This document shows positions 40,382 through 49,155 of a stretch of DNA of 64,000 bases, piece by piece. Numbering within the stretch: the first letter of the stretch is position 1; each line of letters opens with the position of its first letter. The DNA lies in assembly GCF_900187115.1 (NCBI RefSeq), contig NZ_LT906455.1:1984001-2048000 (forward strand), read 5' to 3'. A model generated the notes under the pieces. It had not been told where the DNA came from. It did not search any database and saw only the letters and a list, made by a program, of their open reading frames with translations. Origin of the DNA: Aliarcobacter butzleri. GTDB lineage: Bacteria > Campylobacterota > Campylobacteria > Campylobacterales > Arcobacteraceae. The translations under genes were made by a program, and so were the position numbers.

Positions 40382-41260
40382 TTAAACATACCTAATAGGT
40401 AAATAATAATCCAAAATAAATTCTCCATCATCACTTAAAAAATGGTTTTTATGATAAATTGTATAAGATGGATTAGGTGTTGTTTCATAACCACTTTCTA
40501 TTAGCCAAGTGTGGTAAACCCACTGAATTAGCTTTATAACATCTCCATATTTTCCACTTAAAGAGAATTTTGCATAAACTCCTTTTGGAATAATCAAACT
40601 AGGAAGTAAAAAATCCAAAGAAGCTTTTTCTTTGTCTTCCAAAACAACTATCGCAATATATTGACAATCTTCAAGTGGTGTGATAATAGGATTATCATGA
40701 TGAAGAGCCATTTGTTTATACTCTTTTATATCATTTGTATATATCCAAGTTTGAAGTTTTTGCCAAGTTTTTTTAATGCTTTTATCATATCCTTTGTGTC
40801 TTATATAATACCCTTTTATTTCTGGCATTTTTACAATACTTGGTTCTATATTTGAAAAATCTATTGCTTGGCTATTTGTAGATATTTTTTCAACTATTTT
40901 ATTTGAATACTCTTTATAACCACCATTTTTCCACTCTTTTGGTGTCATTAGAAATCTTTGTTTAAAACTTCTTAGAAATGAAGTTTGAGAGCTATATCCA
41001 GTCATTTTTGCAATATCTGTTATCGTTGAATATCTATTTGTAATAAGCAAATTTGCAGCTTTTTCAAGCCTTATTGATTTTATGCTTTCATAAATATTTT
41101 TGCCAAACTCTTCTTTAAAAATTCTATGAAGATGAAATTTACTTATTTTTAACTCCAAACATAACTCATCAATATTTATATTTGTATCTATATATTTATA
41201 AATATAGTTCATAACATCATTTGATATTTTGGCTCGTTTTTCGAAGGTAACTCTTTTCAT
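40382..41260 (-). CDS. AraC/XylS regulator with GyrI-like effector domain
   Basis: A 292-residue regulator. The N-terminal AraC HTH pair (INIDELCLELKISKFHLHRIFKEEFG and YSTITDIAKMTGYSSQTSFLRSFKQRF) is followed by a GyrI-like small-molecule-binding domain (about 130-292), as in Rob/BmrR-type proteins. I chose the ATG at 41260; the frame is open 34 codons upstream, but that stretch is hydrophobic and unlike the family. No clear Shine-Dalgarno precedes this ATG. Confidence 0.87.
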   Translation of the reverse strand: MKRVTFEKRAKISNDVMNYIYKYIDTNINIDELCLELKISKFHLHRIFKEEFGKNIYESIKSIRLEKAANLLITNRYSTITDIAKMTGYSSQTSFLRSFKQRFLMTPKEWKNGGYKEYSNKIVEKISTNSQAIDFSNIEPSIVKMPEIKGYYIRHKGYDKSIKKTWQKLQTWIYTNDIKEYKQMALHHDNPIITPLEDCQYIAIVVLEDKEKASLDFLLPSLIIPKGVYAKFSLSGKYGDVIKLIQWVYHTWLIESGYETTPNPSYTIYHKNHFLSDDGEFILDYYLPIRYV

Positions 41261-41389
41261 AAATAGAGTATAGCATTTAATGTATATAAAATTAGCAAAA
41301 ATAGATAATAATAAAAGCATTTTTTGTAAAGTATAAATCAAAGTTTTTTTGTAGACTTTCAAAAATAATTTATAAGGGAATTTTTATCC

Positions 41390-42502
41390 ATGAGTATCAA
41401 AAGATCATTTATTAGAGAAATCCTAGAAGCAATAGATGAAGAAACTATTTCATTTGCTGGTGGACTTCCAAGTGAAAATCTATTTCCAACACAAGATTTA
41501 AAAGAAGCAACATTAAAAATATTAGATAATCCAAAAATTTATCAATATACAATTAGTAATGGAATAAATGAATTAAGAGAACAAATTGCACTAAGATATA
41601 CAAAACAAGGCTTTCCAACAACAAAAGATAATATTTTGATAACAACAGGAAGCCAACAAGCCATGTATATTTTGGCAAAGTTTTTTGAAAATAAAGATAT
41701 TACTATTGAAGAGCCATCATATTTAGGAGCTATGAATATTTTTAGACTAAATAATCTAAAAATGCATGGTGTTAAACTTGAAAATGATGGAGTAAATATT
41801 CAAGATTTTGAAAAAAGTTTTAAAAATACAAAATTAGCATATCTAATTCCAGATTTTCAAAATCCAAGTGCAACAACTTATAGTTTAGAAAAAAGATATG
41901 AAATTGTAAAAATAGTAGAAAAAAATGATGGATATTTAATAGAAGATAGTCCTTATAGTGAACTATTTTTTGATAAAAAAATGCCTTATATCAGTGCAAA
42001 ACTTCCAAAAAATTCTTTTCATTTAGGAAGTTTTTCAAAAACTTTAGTTCCAAGTTATAGAATTGGTTGGATAAGAGCTGATGAAAAATTAATTCAATCT
42101 ATTATGATTATAAAAGAGAGTATTGATTTACACTCAAGTGGATTTTCACAATATATACTTGCAGAATATTTAAAAGATGAAGCTAAATATGAAAAACATC
42201 TTCAAGAAATAAGAGATGATTACAATAAAAAAGCATCTTATTTTTCAGAACAATTAAACTTAATAATGCCAGAGTTTAAACACGAAAAACCAAAAGGTGG
42301 GATGTTTTTATATGGAACTTTTGGACAAGGAGTTGATACTTTTGCACTTGTTCAAGAGTGCTTAAAGAAAAAAGTAGTTTATGTTCCTGGAAACCAATTT
42401 TATATAGATAAAGTTCCAAATGGTGAGATAAGATTTAACTACACTCACTCAAACTTTGAGCAAATTGAAAAAGGTATAAAACTTATTAAAAGTTGTTTGT
42501 AA
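41390..42502 (+). CDS. PLP-dependent class I aminotransferase (2-aminoadipate/MocR-like family)
   Basis: A 370-residue fold-type I aminotransferase. It begins with ISFAGGLPSENLFP, typical of the LysN/2-aminoadipate aminotransferase group. The PLP Lys is in GSFSKTLVPSYRIGW near 220, the PLP-phosphate loop is TGSQQAMYIL near 88, and the C-terminal Arg is in GEIRFNY. No winged-helix domain precedes it, so it is an enzyme, not a MocR regulator. AAGGGAATTT precedes the ATG. Substrate cannot be read from sequence. Confidence 0.88.
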   Translation: MSIKRSFIREILEAIDEETISFAGGLPSENLFPTQDLKEATLKILDNPKIYQYTISNGINELREQIALRYTKQGFPTTKDNILITTGSQQAMYILAKFFENKDITIEEPSYLGAMNIFRLNNLKMHGVKLENDGVNIQDFEKSFKNTKLAYLIPDFQNPSATTYSLEKRYEIVKIVEKNDGYLIEDSPYSELFFDKKMPYISAKLPKNSFHLGSFSKTLVPSYRIGWIRADEKLIQSIMIIKESIDLHSSGFSQYILAEYLKDEAKYEKHLQEIRDDYNKKASYFSEQLNLIMPEFKHEKPKGGMFLYGTFGQGVDTFALVQECLKKKVVYVPGNQFYIDKVPNGEIRFNYTHSNFEQIEKGIKLIKSCL

Positions 42503-42525
42503 AATAGAAAAATCTATTTTACAAA
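42496..42525. terminator. Bidirectional terminator
   Basis: TTTGTAAAATAG and CTATTTTACAAA form a 12-base-pair stem with a 6-base loop in the 11-base gap between convergent stop codons, using the coding ends. AT-rich, with T residues on both 3' sides. Confidence 0.65.
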
Positions 42526-43056
42526 TTTACTTTTTAGTAATTTATAAATTCTTACAATCTTCTCTTTTAATCTACTTTTTGAAATAAAAAGATTCTCTTT
42601 TATCTCTTTTTTTATAATTGATGCTTTCTCTTTTATCAACAAATATGCTTTTGAATTTTTTATTTTATTTATAAATAAAACAAGCTTTTCATAAATATAT
42701 TTAAACCAAACAAACTCCAATAATTTCTCTTTTGTTGTATTAAAATACCAAAAAATAAGCGCAGCAATTGGAATTTTTAAAAGATATAAAAAAGTTCCTA
42801 AGATTATATGTCCTGATATAAATACAAATCCTGCATAAACACCTAAAAGTTCAACTAAAAAAAATGGAATTATAAAAATAATCAAAATGATATAAGAGTT
42901 TAAAGCTAAAATTTTAGGAATTAGATTTTTAAAAAGTGAAAAATTTGATATATAAGAGATAATTGGTTTTGCAAATTTATCCCAAATTAACTCTTCAAAA
43001 ATTATATAAACAAATACTAAAAATATTAAAAGAAAATTTATTATTCGTTTATACAT
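42514..43056 (-). CDS. Small multi-pass membrane protein, unknown
   Basis: A 180-residue protein with three or four hydrophobic segments in the first 110 residues and a strongly basic cytoplasmic tail (KNSKAYLLIKEKASIIKKEIKENLF...). It lies 3 bases after the DedA-family gene on the same strand, so it is likely co-expressed with it. No family recognised beyond small conserved proteobacterial membrane proteins. Confidence 0.68.
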   Translation of the reverse strand: MYKRIINFLLIFLVFVYIIFEELIWDKFAKPIISYISNFSLFKNLIPKILALNSYIILIIFIIPFFLVELLGVYAGFVFISGHIILGTFLYLLKIPIAALIFWYFNTTKEKLLEFVWFKYIYEKLVLFINKIKNSKAYLLIKEKASIIKKEIKENLFISKSRLKEKIVRIYKLLKSKFVK

Positions 43057-43059
43057 ATT

Positions 43060-43662
43060 CTATCTTTTTGTTTTTTTAACTCTTCTATAATAAAAATAGG
43101 CAAATATTGCTAATAAAATTAGAATTACTATAACAATTATATGTAAATACTCTTTTACTAAAGCTTGATTATTGCCTAAAAAATATCCTAAAATTGTCAA
43201 AATCAATACCCAAATTCCTGCACCTAAACTTGTATATAAGCTAAATACAAAAATATTCATTCGAGCTAATCCAGCAGGAAGTGAAATATATTGTCTAACT
43301 CCAGGTATTAATCTTCCTGAGAATGTTGAAATATGTCCATGATTTTTAAAAAACTCTTCCATTTTTAAAATAGTCTCTTCACTTATTAAAATATATTTTC
43401 CATATCTTAATAAAAATGCACGTCCAAGTTTTATGGCAAAATAGTAGTTAAATAATGCACCTGCAAGCGAACCTAATATTCCAAATAATAAAACTAGATA
43501 GATATTCATTTCACCTTTTGAAGCTAAATAACCAGCAGGTATCATCACAACTTCTGAAGGAAATGGGAAAAAAGAACTTTCTAAAAACATCATTATAAAA
43601 ATTCCAAAGTAACCTAAGCTACTAACAGTTTCAACAATAAAATTAATTATACTCGATAACAA
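43060..43662 (-). CDS. DedA/SNARE-associated membrane protein
   Basis: A 200-residue inner-membrane protein of the DedA superfamily, which flips or scrambles lipid carriers. Family marks: [26 protein letters not shown] with the E...P motif near 28-45, and [22 protein letters not shown] with the re-entrant G-x-x-P-x-x-R motif near 117. The start is a TTG at 43662 after GGAAATCTT. Confidence 0.9.
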   Translation of the reverse strand: MLSSIINFIVETVSSLGYFGIFIMMFLESSFFPFPSEVVMIPAGYLASKGEMNIYLVLLFGILGSLAGALFNYYFAIKLGRAFLLRYGKYILISEETILKMEEFFKNHGHISTFSGRLIPGVRQYISLPAGLARMNIFVFSLYTSLGAGIWVLILTILGYFLGNNQALVKEYLHIIVIVILILLAIFAYFYYRRVKKTKR

Positions 43663-43763
43663 AAGATTTCCTTGAATTAGGATTTGTATTTAAAAAAGTT
43701 TTTTGAAAAGATTTGTATTTTTTGAAGTTTGACATAGAGTCAAAATTAAGGCGATGCCTTAAT

Positions 43764-44120
43764 TTATCTTTTTAACTCTTTAATTCTTGCAGCTTTACCT
43801 TTTAATCCTCTTAAGAAGTTAAGTTTAGCTCTTCTTACTCTTCCTCTTCTAATTACTTCAAAAGATTTTAAAGACTCAGAATATAATGGAAAGATTCTTT
43901 CAACACCAATAGAGTTAGCACCAAGCTTTCTAATTGTGAAAGTAGCATCTACACCATTACCACTTCTTCCAATGATAATACCTTCGAAAGTTTGAATTCT
44001 TTTTTTCTCACCTTCTTTAATCTCAACACCGATTCTTACAGTATCACCTGATCTGAATTGAGGAATTTGTTTTTCTGCAATTTGCGCTGCTTCAAAGCTT
44101 GCAATATATCTATTTTTCAT
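43764..44120 (-). CDS. rplS: 50S ribosomal protein L19
   Basis: A 118-residue ribosomal protein at the 30S-50S interface. The true start is the ATG at 44120 ([14 protein letters not shown]) behind the ribosome-binding site AAAGGGAAA; a 17-codon upstream extension is leader sequence. [30 protein letters not shown] and [28 protein letters not shown] are classic L19. It is 55 bases after trmD; a striking hairpin fills that gap. Confidence 0.97.
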   Translation of the reverse strand: MKNRYIASFEAAQIAEKQIPQFRSGDTVRIGVEIKEGEKKRIQTFEGIIIGRSGNGVDATFTIRKLGANSIGVERIFPLYSESLKSFEVIRRGRVRRAKLNFLRGLKGKAARIKELKR

Positions 44121-44137
44121 CGTATTTCCCTTTGGCG

Positions 44138-44176
44138 AAAGTGCCCGCATTTGCAACTTGCGGGGTATCACACTTT
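44138..44176 (-). promoter_or_regulatory. Candidate L19 leader hairpin between trmD and rplS
   Basis: On the minus strand, AAAGTG pairs with CACTTT and CCCGCA with TGCGGG. The two 6-base-pair helices are separated by a one-sided bulge TGATAC and capped by the 9-base loop AGTTGCAAA. The structure begins at the trmD stop codon and ends 5 bases before the rplS Shine-Dalgarno. It lacks a T run, so a terminator is unlikely. The form suits an autoregulatory ribosomal-protein leader, but this is inference. Confidence 0.6.
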
Positions 44177-44865
44177 TATTTAAATTTTTTGTTTGTAATT
44201 AAACCTGGTCTAAAGTATTTTGTTTTGCAAATAGACAGGTTTTTTTTTAGGTCGAGAATTTTAATATGATTTCCCTTTAAATATTCTTTAATGACACTTA
44301 AATTTTGGTAATTTTCAGGTTTTGTAAAAGAAGGCGCTTCTAGAAGGTTGTTTTCATAACTTTCAACTTCTAAAGAATCAGCATTTCCTAAAACATTTTC
44401 AATATTTCTTGAAATTGCATCTGCCATAACAGTTGAAGCTAATTCTCCTCCTGTTAGTATATATTCTCCAATACTAAAAACTTCATTGGCATACTTTTCT
44501 ATAACTCTTTCATCAATTCCTTCATATCTTCCACTTACAAATACTATATTTTTTTTCTTTGCTAATCTTTTTGCATCATTTTGTTTAAAAGGTTTTGCAG
44601 CTGCAAGAGGGAAAATTATATAAGCATCTTCATTTTTGCTTTTTATTTCATCTAAACAATCAAATAATGGTTGACAAGATAGAAGCATTCCTGCTCCACC
44701 ACCTACCATTTGGTCATCAACTTTTTTATGTTTATTAGTTGTAAAATCTCTAGGATTATAAAACTCATAACTAATAAAGTTAGATTCAACTGCTCTTTTT
44801 AGGATAGAGTCATGAAAATATGGTTCAATTAAGTTAGAGAAAAGTGTTACAAATGTAAATTTCAA
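44176..44865 (-). CDS. trmD: tRNA (guanine-N1)-methyltransferase
   Basis: A 229-residue SPOUT enzyme that methylates G37 of tRNAs. The [22 protein letters not shown] start, [15 protein letters not shown] near 57, [35 protein letters not shown] near 110-145 (trefoil-knot SAM site) and a C-terminal helical domain all match TrmD. The start is a TTG at 44865. The usual rpsP and rimM genes do not sit directly upstream here. Confidence 0.96.
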   Translation of the reverse strand: MKFTFVTLFSNLIEPYFHDSILKRAVESNFISYEFYNPRDFTTNKHKKVDDQMVGGGAGMLLSCQPLFDCLDEIKSKNEDAYIIFPLAAAKPFKQNDAKRLAKKKNIVFVSGRYEGIDERVIEKYANEVFSIGEYILTGGELASTVMADAISRNIENVLGNADSLEVESYENNLLEAPSFTKPENYQNLSVIKEYLKGNHIKILDLKKNLSICKTKYFRPGLITNKKFK

Positions 44866-44971
44866 AATTCTAAATCCATTTTTACTTGGAATACTATCAT
44901 ATTTATTTTTATTTATTATTAAGTATTATTAACTTAAACTTCATTTTTAATTATATTTATAAGGTTTTTAC

Positions 44972-45322
44972 TTGAAAGTGTTGAATGGTTTTGGAAAAAA
45001 ATACTTCTCATTGTCATCTATTCAAGCATATAGTGTTGCTATAACACTGCACAATATCGCTGTTTCTTGTAAAAATCACTTACAAATAAAACTACAATTA
45101 TCTTCTTCAGAAGATGAAGAAGAAACAGTTTCCAAAGGATTAGAGCAAAGTTTATTATCTTGTTTTGCAATAAAAACTAAACCTTGCCATTGTGATTGCC
45201 TTTTCAAAAGAAAAACTGCATTAGCAGTAAGGCTTTTTAGATATATTCCTAGATGTCCATTTTATTGTACATTTTTTGCTTTTAGAAGAACTGGCGTTCA
45301 TCCTCCCTTACATTCTTTATAA
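44972..45322 (+). CDS. Cys-rich small protein upstream of metE, unknown
   Basis: A 116-residue open frame from a TTG at 44972 with AAGG 7 bases upstream. Codon use (AAA, TTA, ATA rich) matches the genome, which supports a real gene. It has no signal peptide, an acidic patch SSSEDEEE near 44-51 and seven Cys: 33, 64, 72, 74, 76, 95, 99, with C-H-C-D-C at 72-76 and C-x3-C at 95-99, suggesting metal binding. The C-terminal third is basic and aromatic. I recognise no family. A structured stretch follows before metE. Confidence 0.55.
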   Translation: MKVLNGFGKKYFSLSSIQAYSVAITLHNIAVSCKNHLQIKLQLSSSEDEEETVSKGLEQSLLSCFAIKTKPCHCDCLFKRKTALAVRLFRYIPRCPFYCTFFAFRRTGVHPPLHSL

Positions 45323-45486
45323 TTTCGTATCATTTAAATAAGATACCTTTGTTTCTATTTTAGCTTTTAAAATAAAGCTATTTAGGTTTTCGATACTTTT
45401 TGTTGGATTTTTAATCCATGTTATAAAAAGTAGTCAAATTATATATCGTTCCATTTAAAAATGGAACTTTTGAAAAAGGATAAAGA
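45323..45486 (+). promoter_or_regulatory. Structured metE leader
   Basis: This 164-base region before metE contains four possible hairpins: GTATC/GATAC (45327-45346), TAGCTTT/AAAGCTA (45361-45380), TACTTTTT/AAAAAGTA enclosing GGATT/AATCC (45394-45432), and GTTCCATT/AATGGAAC with a TAAA loop (45448-45467), which ends 6 bases before the AAAAGGA ribosome-binding site. None matches a SAM or cobalamin riboswitch I know. Regulation of metE at the RNA level is possible. Confidence 0.45.
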
Positions 45487-47754
45487 ATGTCAAAAAATTA
45501 TGTAATAGGATTTCCAAGAATTGGAGAAAAAAGAGAATTAAAAAAAGTTTTAGAACAATATTGGTCTAAACAAACAGATTTTAATGAAGTTAAATATGTT
45601 GCATCACAACTAAAAAAAAGACACTGGAATTATCAAAAAGATGCAAAAATAGATTTTATTGCATCAAATGATTTTTCATATTATGACAATATGTTAGATA
45701 CTACTATTTTATTAGGAGCAATTCCTCAAAGATTTCAAAACTTAAAAGATGAAGAATTATATTTTGCAATGGCTAGAGGAAATGAAACTAGTGTTGCTAT
45801 GGAAATGACTAAATGGTTTAATACAAACTATCACTATATCGTTCCAGAAATTTCAAAAGATACAAAATTTACTTTAAATTCAAAAAAAGTAATTGAAGAG
45901 TATAAAGAAGCTTTAGAGTTAGGAGTAAAAACAAAAATCAATCTAATTGGTGCAATCACTTATCTTGGACTTTCAAAAAGTATAGATAATAGTGATATTT
46001 TTACTCATATTAATAGTGTAGTAGAAGTTTATAAAGAACTTTTATTAGAAATTTCTAAACTTGATGATGAAATTGTTGTTGAATTTGCTGAGCCTTTATT
46101 TGTAAAAGATTTAGATACTAAAGTTTTATCTTTAATCAAACCAGTTTATGATGCTTTAGCAGAAGTTTCTAAAAATATCAAAATTGTTGTAACAACATAT
46201 TTTGAACACTCAAATGAAGCTACAAAAATTTTAGTTAATACTCCAATTTGGGCATTAGGTTTAGATTTTATTCATGGAAATAAAAATCTTGAAGCTTTAG
46301 AATTTATCAAAAACTCAAATAAAGTTTTAATTGCTGGAGTTATTGATGGAAGAAATATTTGGAAAAGTAATTTTGAAGATAAAGTAGCTTTACTAAATAA
46401 AATTTCAAATGTTATTTCTAAAGAGAATATTATTGTAGGAACTTCTTGCTCTTTATTGCACGTTCCATTTACTTTAAATTATGAAGAAAAATTAGATTCT
46501 GAAATCAAATCTTGGTTAGCTTTTGCAGTAGAAAAATTAAAAGAGTTATCACTTGTAACAAAACAATTTTTTGATTTAAAACTATCACTTGAAGATAGCG
46601 CAATCATTAAAAGAAATATTGAAGAAAATAAACAAAGAAAAATATCTTCAAAAATTCATAATAAAGTAGTTCAAGACGAAATCAAAAATTTAAAAGTATT
46701 TGAAAGAGCTGATAAATTCCAAGATAGAATAAAAGTTCAAAGAGAATTTTTTAAATATGATGCACTTACAACTACAACTATTGGTTCATTTCCTCAAACA
46801 CCTGAAATTAGAGAAAATAGAAAACAATATAAAGCAAATGCTATTTCAAAAGAGCAATATGTTGCTGAAATCAAAAAATATATTGATGATTGTGTAGCAT
46901 TCCAAGATGAAATCGGACTTGATGTTTTAGTTCATGGAGAACCAGAAAGAAATGATATGGTTGAATATTTTGGTGAATTAATGGAAGGTTTTGCATTTAC
47001 TCAAAATGCTTGGGTTCAATCATATGGAAGTAGATGCGTAAAACCACCTTTAATTTTTGGAGATGTTTCAAGACCAAATCCAATGACTGTTGAGTGGATT
47101 AAATATGCTCAAAGCAAAACTAAAAAAGTTATGAAAGGTATGTTAACTGGACCTGTTACAATTTTAAATTGGTCATTTGTAAGAGATGATATTCCAAGAA
47201 ATGAAGTAACAAAACAAATTGCACTTGCAATTAATAAAGAAGTTGATGATTTACAAAATGCTGGAATAAAAATGATTCAAGTTGATGAAGCAGCATTTAA
47301 AGAAGGTTATCCTTTAAGAATTGAGAATATAAAAGCTTATGAAAACTGGGCAGTTGAAAACTTCCGTCTAAGTGTAAGTTGTGCTAAAGCTGATACTCAA
47401 ATTCATACACATATGTGTTATAGTGAATTTAATGATATTATAAAAACTATTGAAGCAATGGATGCAGATGTAATTTCAATCGAAACTGCAAGAAGTGGAA
47501 ATAGACTTTTAAAAATCTTTAAAGAAGTTGCATATAAACAAGAAATTGGACCTGGAATTTATGATATTCATAGCCCAAGAGTTCCAAGTGTTGAAGAAAT
47601 GGTAAATCAAATTAAAGCATTAATTGAAGTTTTACCAAAAGAACAATTATGGATAAATCCAGATTGTGGACTAAAAACTAGAAAATGGCCAGAAGTAAAA
47701 CAAAGTTTAATAAACTTAGTTGAAGCTGTAAAAATTGTAAAAAATTCTAACTAG
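45487..47754 (+). CDS. metE: Cobalamin-independent methionine synthase
   Basis: A 755-residue enzyme that transfers a methyl group from 5-methyltetrahydropteroyltri-glutamate to homocysteine. The N-terminal half starts with YVIGFPRIGEKRELKK, and the C-terminal half holds the zinc site: His642 and Cys644 (THMC), Glu666 (SIETARSG) and Cys727 (NPDCGLKTR). Length is as in E. coli MetE. The ribosome-binding site AAAAGGA is close to a leader hairpin. A good terminator follows. Confidence 0.97.
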   Translation: MSKNYVIGFPRIGEKRELKKVLEQYWSKQTDFNEVKYVASQLKKRHWNYQKDAKIDFIASNDFSYYDNMLDTTILLGAIPQRFQNLKDEELYFAMARGNETSVAMEMTKWFNTNYHYIVPEISKDTKFTLNSKKVIEEYKEALELGVKTKINLIGAITYLGLSKSIDNSDIFTHINSVVEVYKELLLEISKLDDEIVVEFAEPLFVKDLDTKVLSLIKPVYDALAEVSKNIKIVVTTYFEHSNEATKILVNTPIWALGLDFIHGNKNLEALEFIKNSNKVLIAGVIDGRNIWKSNFEDKVALLNKISNVISKENIIVGTSCSLLHVPFTLNYEEKLDSEIKSWLAFAVEKLKELSLVTKQFFDLKLSLEDSAIIKRNIEENKQRKISSKIHNKVVQDEIKNLKVFERADKFQDRIKVQREFFKYDALTTTTIGSFPQTPEIRENRKQYKANAISKEQYVAEIKKYIDDCVAFQDEIGLDVLVHGEPERNDMVEYFGELMEGFAFTQNAWVQSYGSRCVKPPLIFGDVSRPNPMTVEWIKYAQSKTKKVMKGMLTGPVTILNWSFVRDDIPRNEVTKQIALAINKEVDDLQNAGIKMIQVDEAAFKEGYPLRIENIKAYENWAVENFRLSVSCAKADTQIHTHMCYSEFNDIIKTIEAMDADVISIETARSGNRLLKIFKEVAYKQEIGPGIYDIHSPRVPSVEEMVNQIKALIEVLPKEQLWINPDCGLKTRKWPEVKQSLINLVEAVKIVKNSN

Positions 47755-47771
47755 AGCTTTTGCTCTAGTTT
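47751..47771 (+). terminator. metE terminator
   Basis: CTAGAGC-TTTT-GCTCTAG makes a perfect 7-base-pair stem with a 4-base loop, followed by TTTAAAAAT. It overlaps the metE stop codon. Confidence 0.8.
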
Positions 47772-47859
47772 AAAAATATGTTTTGTTATAACTTAATTAT
47801 GATAAAACATATTTTTAGGTACTATTTCGTTTCTAAATAAAAAAAACGAGAAAAGTAAA

Positions 47860-49065
47860 ATGATTACATTAAACGATATAAAAGACGCAAAAAGACAGCT
47901 TGAAAAAGCAATTTCTCTAACTCCTTTGATGAAAGCTCCAATTTTAAGCAAAGAAAAAAATGCAGAAATCTATTTAAAAGAAGACAACCTTCAAATAACT
48001 GGTAGTTTTAAAATTCGTGGTGCATTTAATAGAGTTGCCCTACTTGATGAAAAAAGAAGAAAAAATGGAGTTGTAGCAGCAAGTGCAGGAAATCATGCAC
48101 AAGGTTTAGCTTTTGCAGCTAAATATTTTGACTGTGAAGCAACTATTTTTATGCCAGAAGCTACACCTCTTACAAAAGTTTTAGGAGTAAAATCTTATGG
48201 TGCAAATGTTGTTTTGATTGGTGAGAATTTTGATGAAGCTTATGCAAATGCAACAAAATTTGCAAAAGAAAATAATAAAGAATTTATTCATCCATTCGCT
48301 GATAATGCAGTTATCGCAGGTCAAGGAACAATTGCTTTAGAAATTTTAGAAAAACTTGAAGATGTAGAACAAATCATTGTACCAATCGGTGGTGGTGGTT
48401 TAATAGCAGGTGTTGCTATTGCTGCAAAAAGTATAAATCCAAATATAAAAATAACTGGTGTTGTTGCAAGTGGTGCAAAAGGAATGAAAGACTCTTTTTT
48501 AGCTGGAATTCCTATTGATTCAGCTTCTGTTAAAACTATTGCTGATGGAATAGCAGTAAGAGATGTTACTCCAAAACTACTTGATTTGATTTTAGAGTAT
48601 GTTGATGAAGTTGTAGAAGTAAGTGATAATGAAATAGCAAATGCAATTTTATTTTTACTTGAAAAACATAAACTTATGGTTGAAGGAGCAGGTGCAGTTA
48701 GTGTGGCAGCTATTATGCATGATAAAGTTGATATTTCAAATAAAAAAGTTTGTGCTGTTGTAAGTGGTGGAAATATTGATGTTACGATGTTGTCACTTAT
48801 TATTGAAAAAGGTCTAGTAAAATCTTATAGAAAAATGAACTTAATCGTTACACTTATGGATAAACCAGGTTCATTGATGAAATTAACAGAAATATTTACA
48901 CAATGTTCTGCAAACATAATAGAAATAGATTTTAATAGAAACTCTTTAAAACTTGAATTTGGTGAAGCTTACGTAACAATCGCCCTTGAAACAAAAGGTG
49001 AAGAACATCAAGAACAAATAAGAGAAAATTTGAAACAAAACGGTTATAGATTTAAACAAATCTAA
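47860..49065 (+). CDS. ilvA: Threonine ammonia-lyase
   Basis: A 401-residue PLP enzyme that deaminates threonine to 2-oxobutanoate, the first step to isoleucine. The PLP Lys lies in GSFKIRGAFNR near 52, the phosphate loop is GGGGLIAGVA near 182, and a single C-terminal ACT domain (NLIVTLMDKPGSLMKLTEIF, about 325-400) gives allosteric control. One ACT domain and this length fit the shorter biosynthetic/TdcB-like type. Its product 2-aminoacrylate is detoxified by RidA, encoded at 39172-39555. Confidence 0.93.
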   Translation: MITLNDIKDAKRQLEKAISLTPLMKAPILSKEKNAEIYLKEDNLQITGSFKIRGAFNRVALLDEKRRKNGVVAASAGNHAQGLAFAAKYFDCEATIFMPEATPLTKVLGVKSYGANVVLIGENFDEAYANATKFAKENNKEFIHPFADNAVIAGQGTIALEILEKLEDVEQIIVPIGGGGLIAGVAIAAKSINPNIKITGVVASGAKGMKDSFLAGIPIDSASVKTIADGIAVRDVTPKLLDLILEYVDEVVEVSDNEIANAILFLLEKHKLMVEGAGAVSVAAIMHDKVDISNKKVCAVVSGGNIDVTMLSLIIEKGLVKSYRKMNLIVTLMDKPGSLMKLTEIFTQCSANIIEIDFNRNSLKLEFGEAYVTIALETKGEEHQEQIRENLKQNGYRFKQI

Positions 49066-49106
49066 ACTAAATTTTTTTATTTATAAAAATTTTAGAAAAC
49101 AAATAA

Positions 49107-49112
49107 TATAAT
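49107..49112 (+). promoter_or_regulatory. atpB -10 box
   Basis: TATAAT at 49107-49112 lies 44 bases before the atpB ATG. No clear -35 is seen, as usual here. AAGGAAGAG provides a strong ribosome-binding site. Confidence 0.45.
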
Positions 49113-49155
49113 AGGCGCATAATTTAGTAAATGTAGAAAACAAAAAAGGAAGAGT

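Noticed and set aside
41261-41362. 34-codon N-terminal extension of the AraC/GyrI regulator
   Set aside because: Hydrophobic and unlike the family; MKRVTFEKRAKI at 41260 gives the normal length, although its ribosome-binding site is weak.
45361-45467. SAM or cobalamin riboswitch before metE
   Set aside because: Conserved cores of these riboswitches are not visible; only simple hairpins are present.
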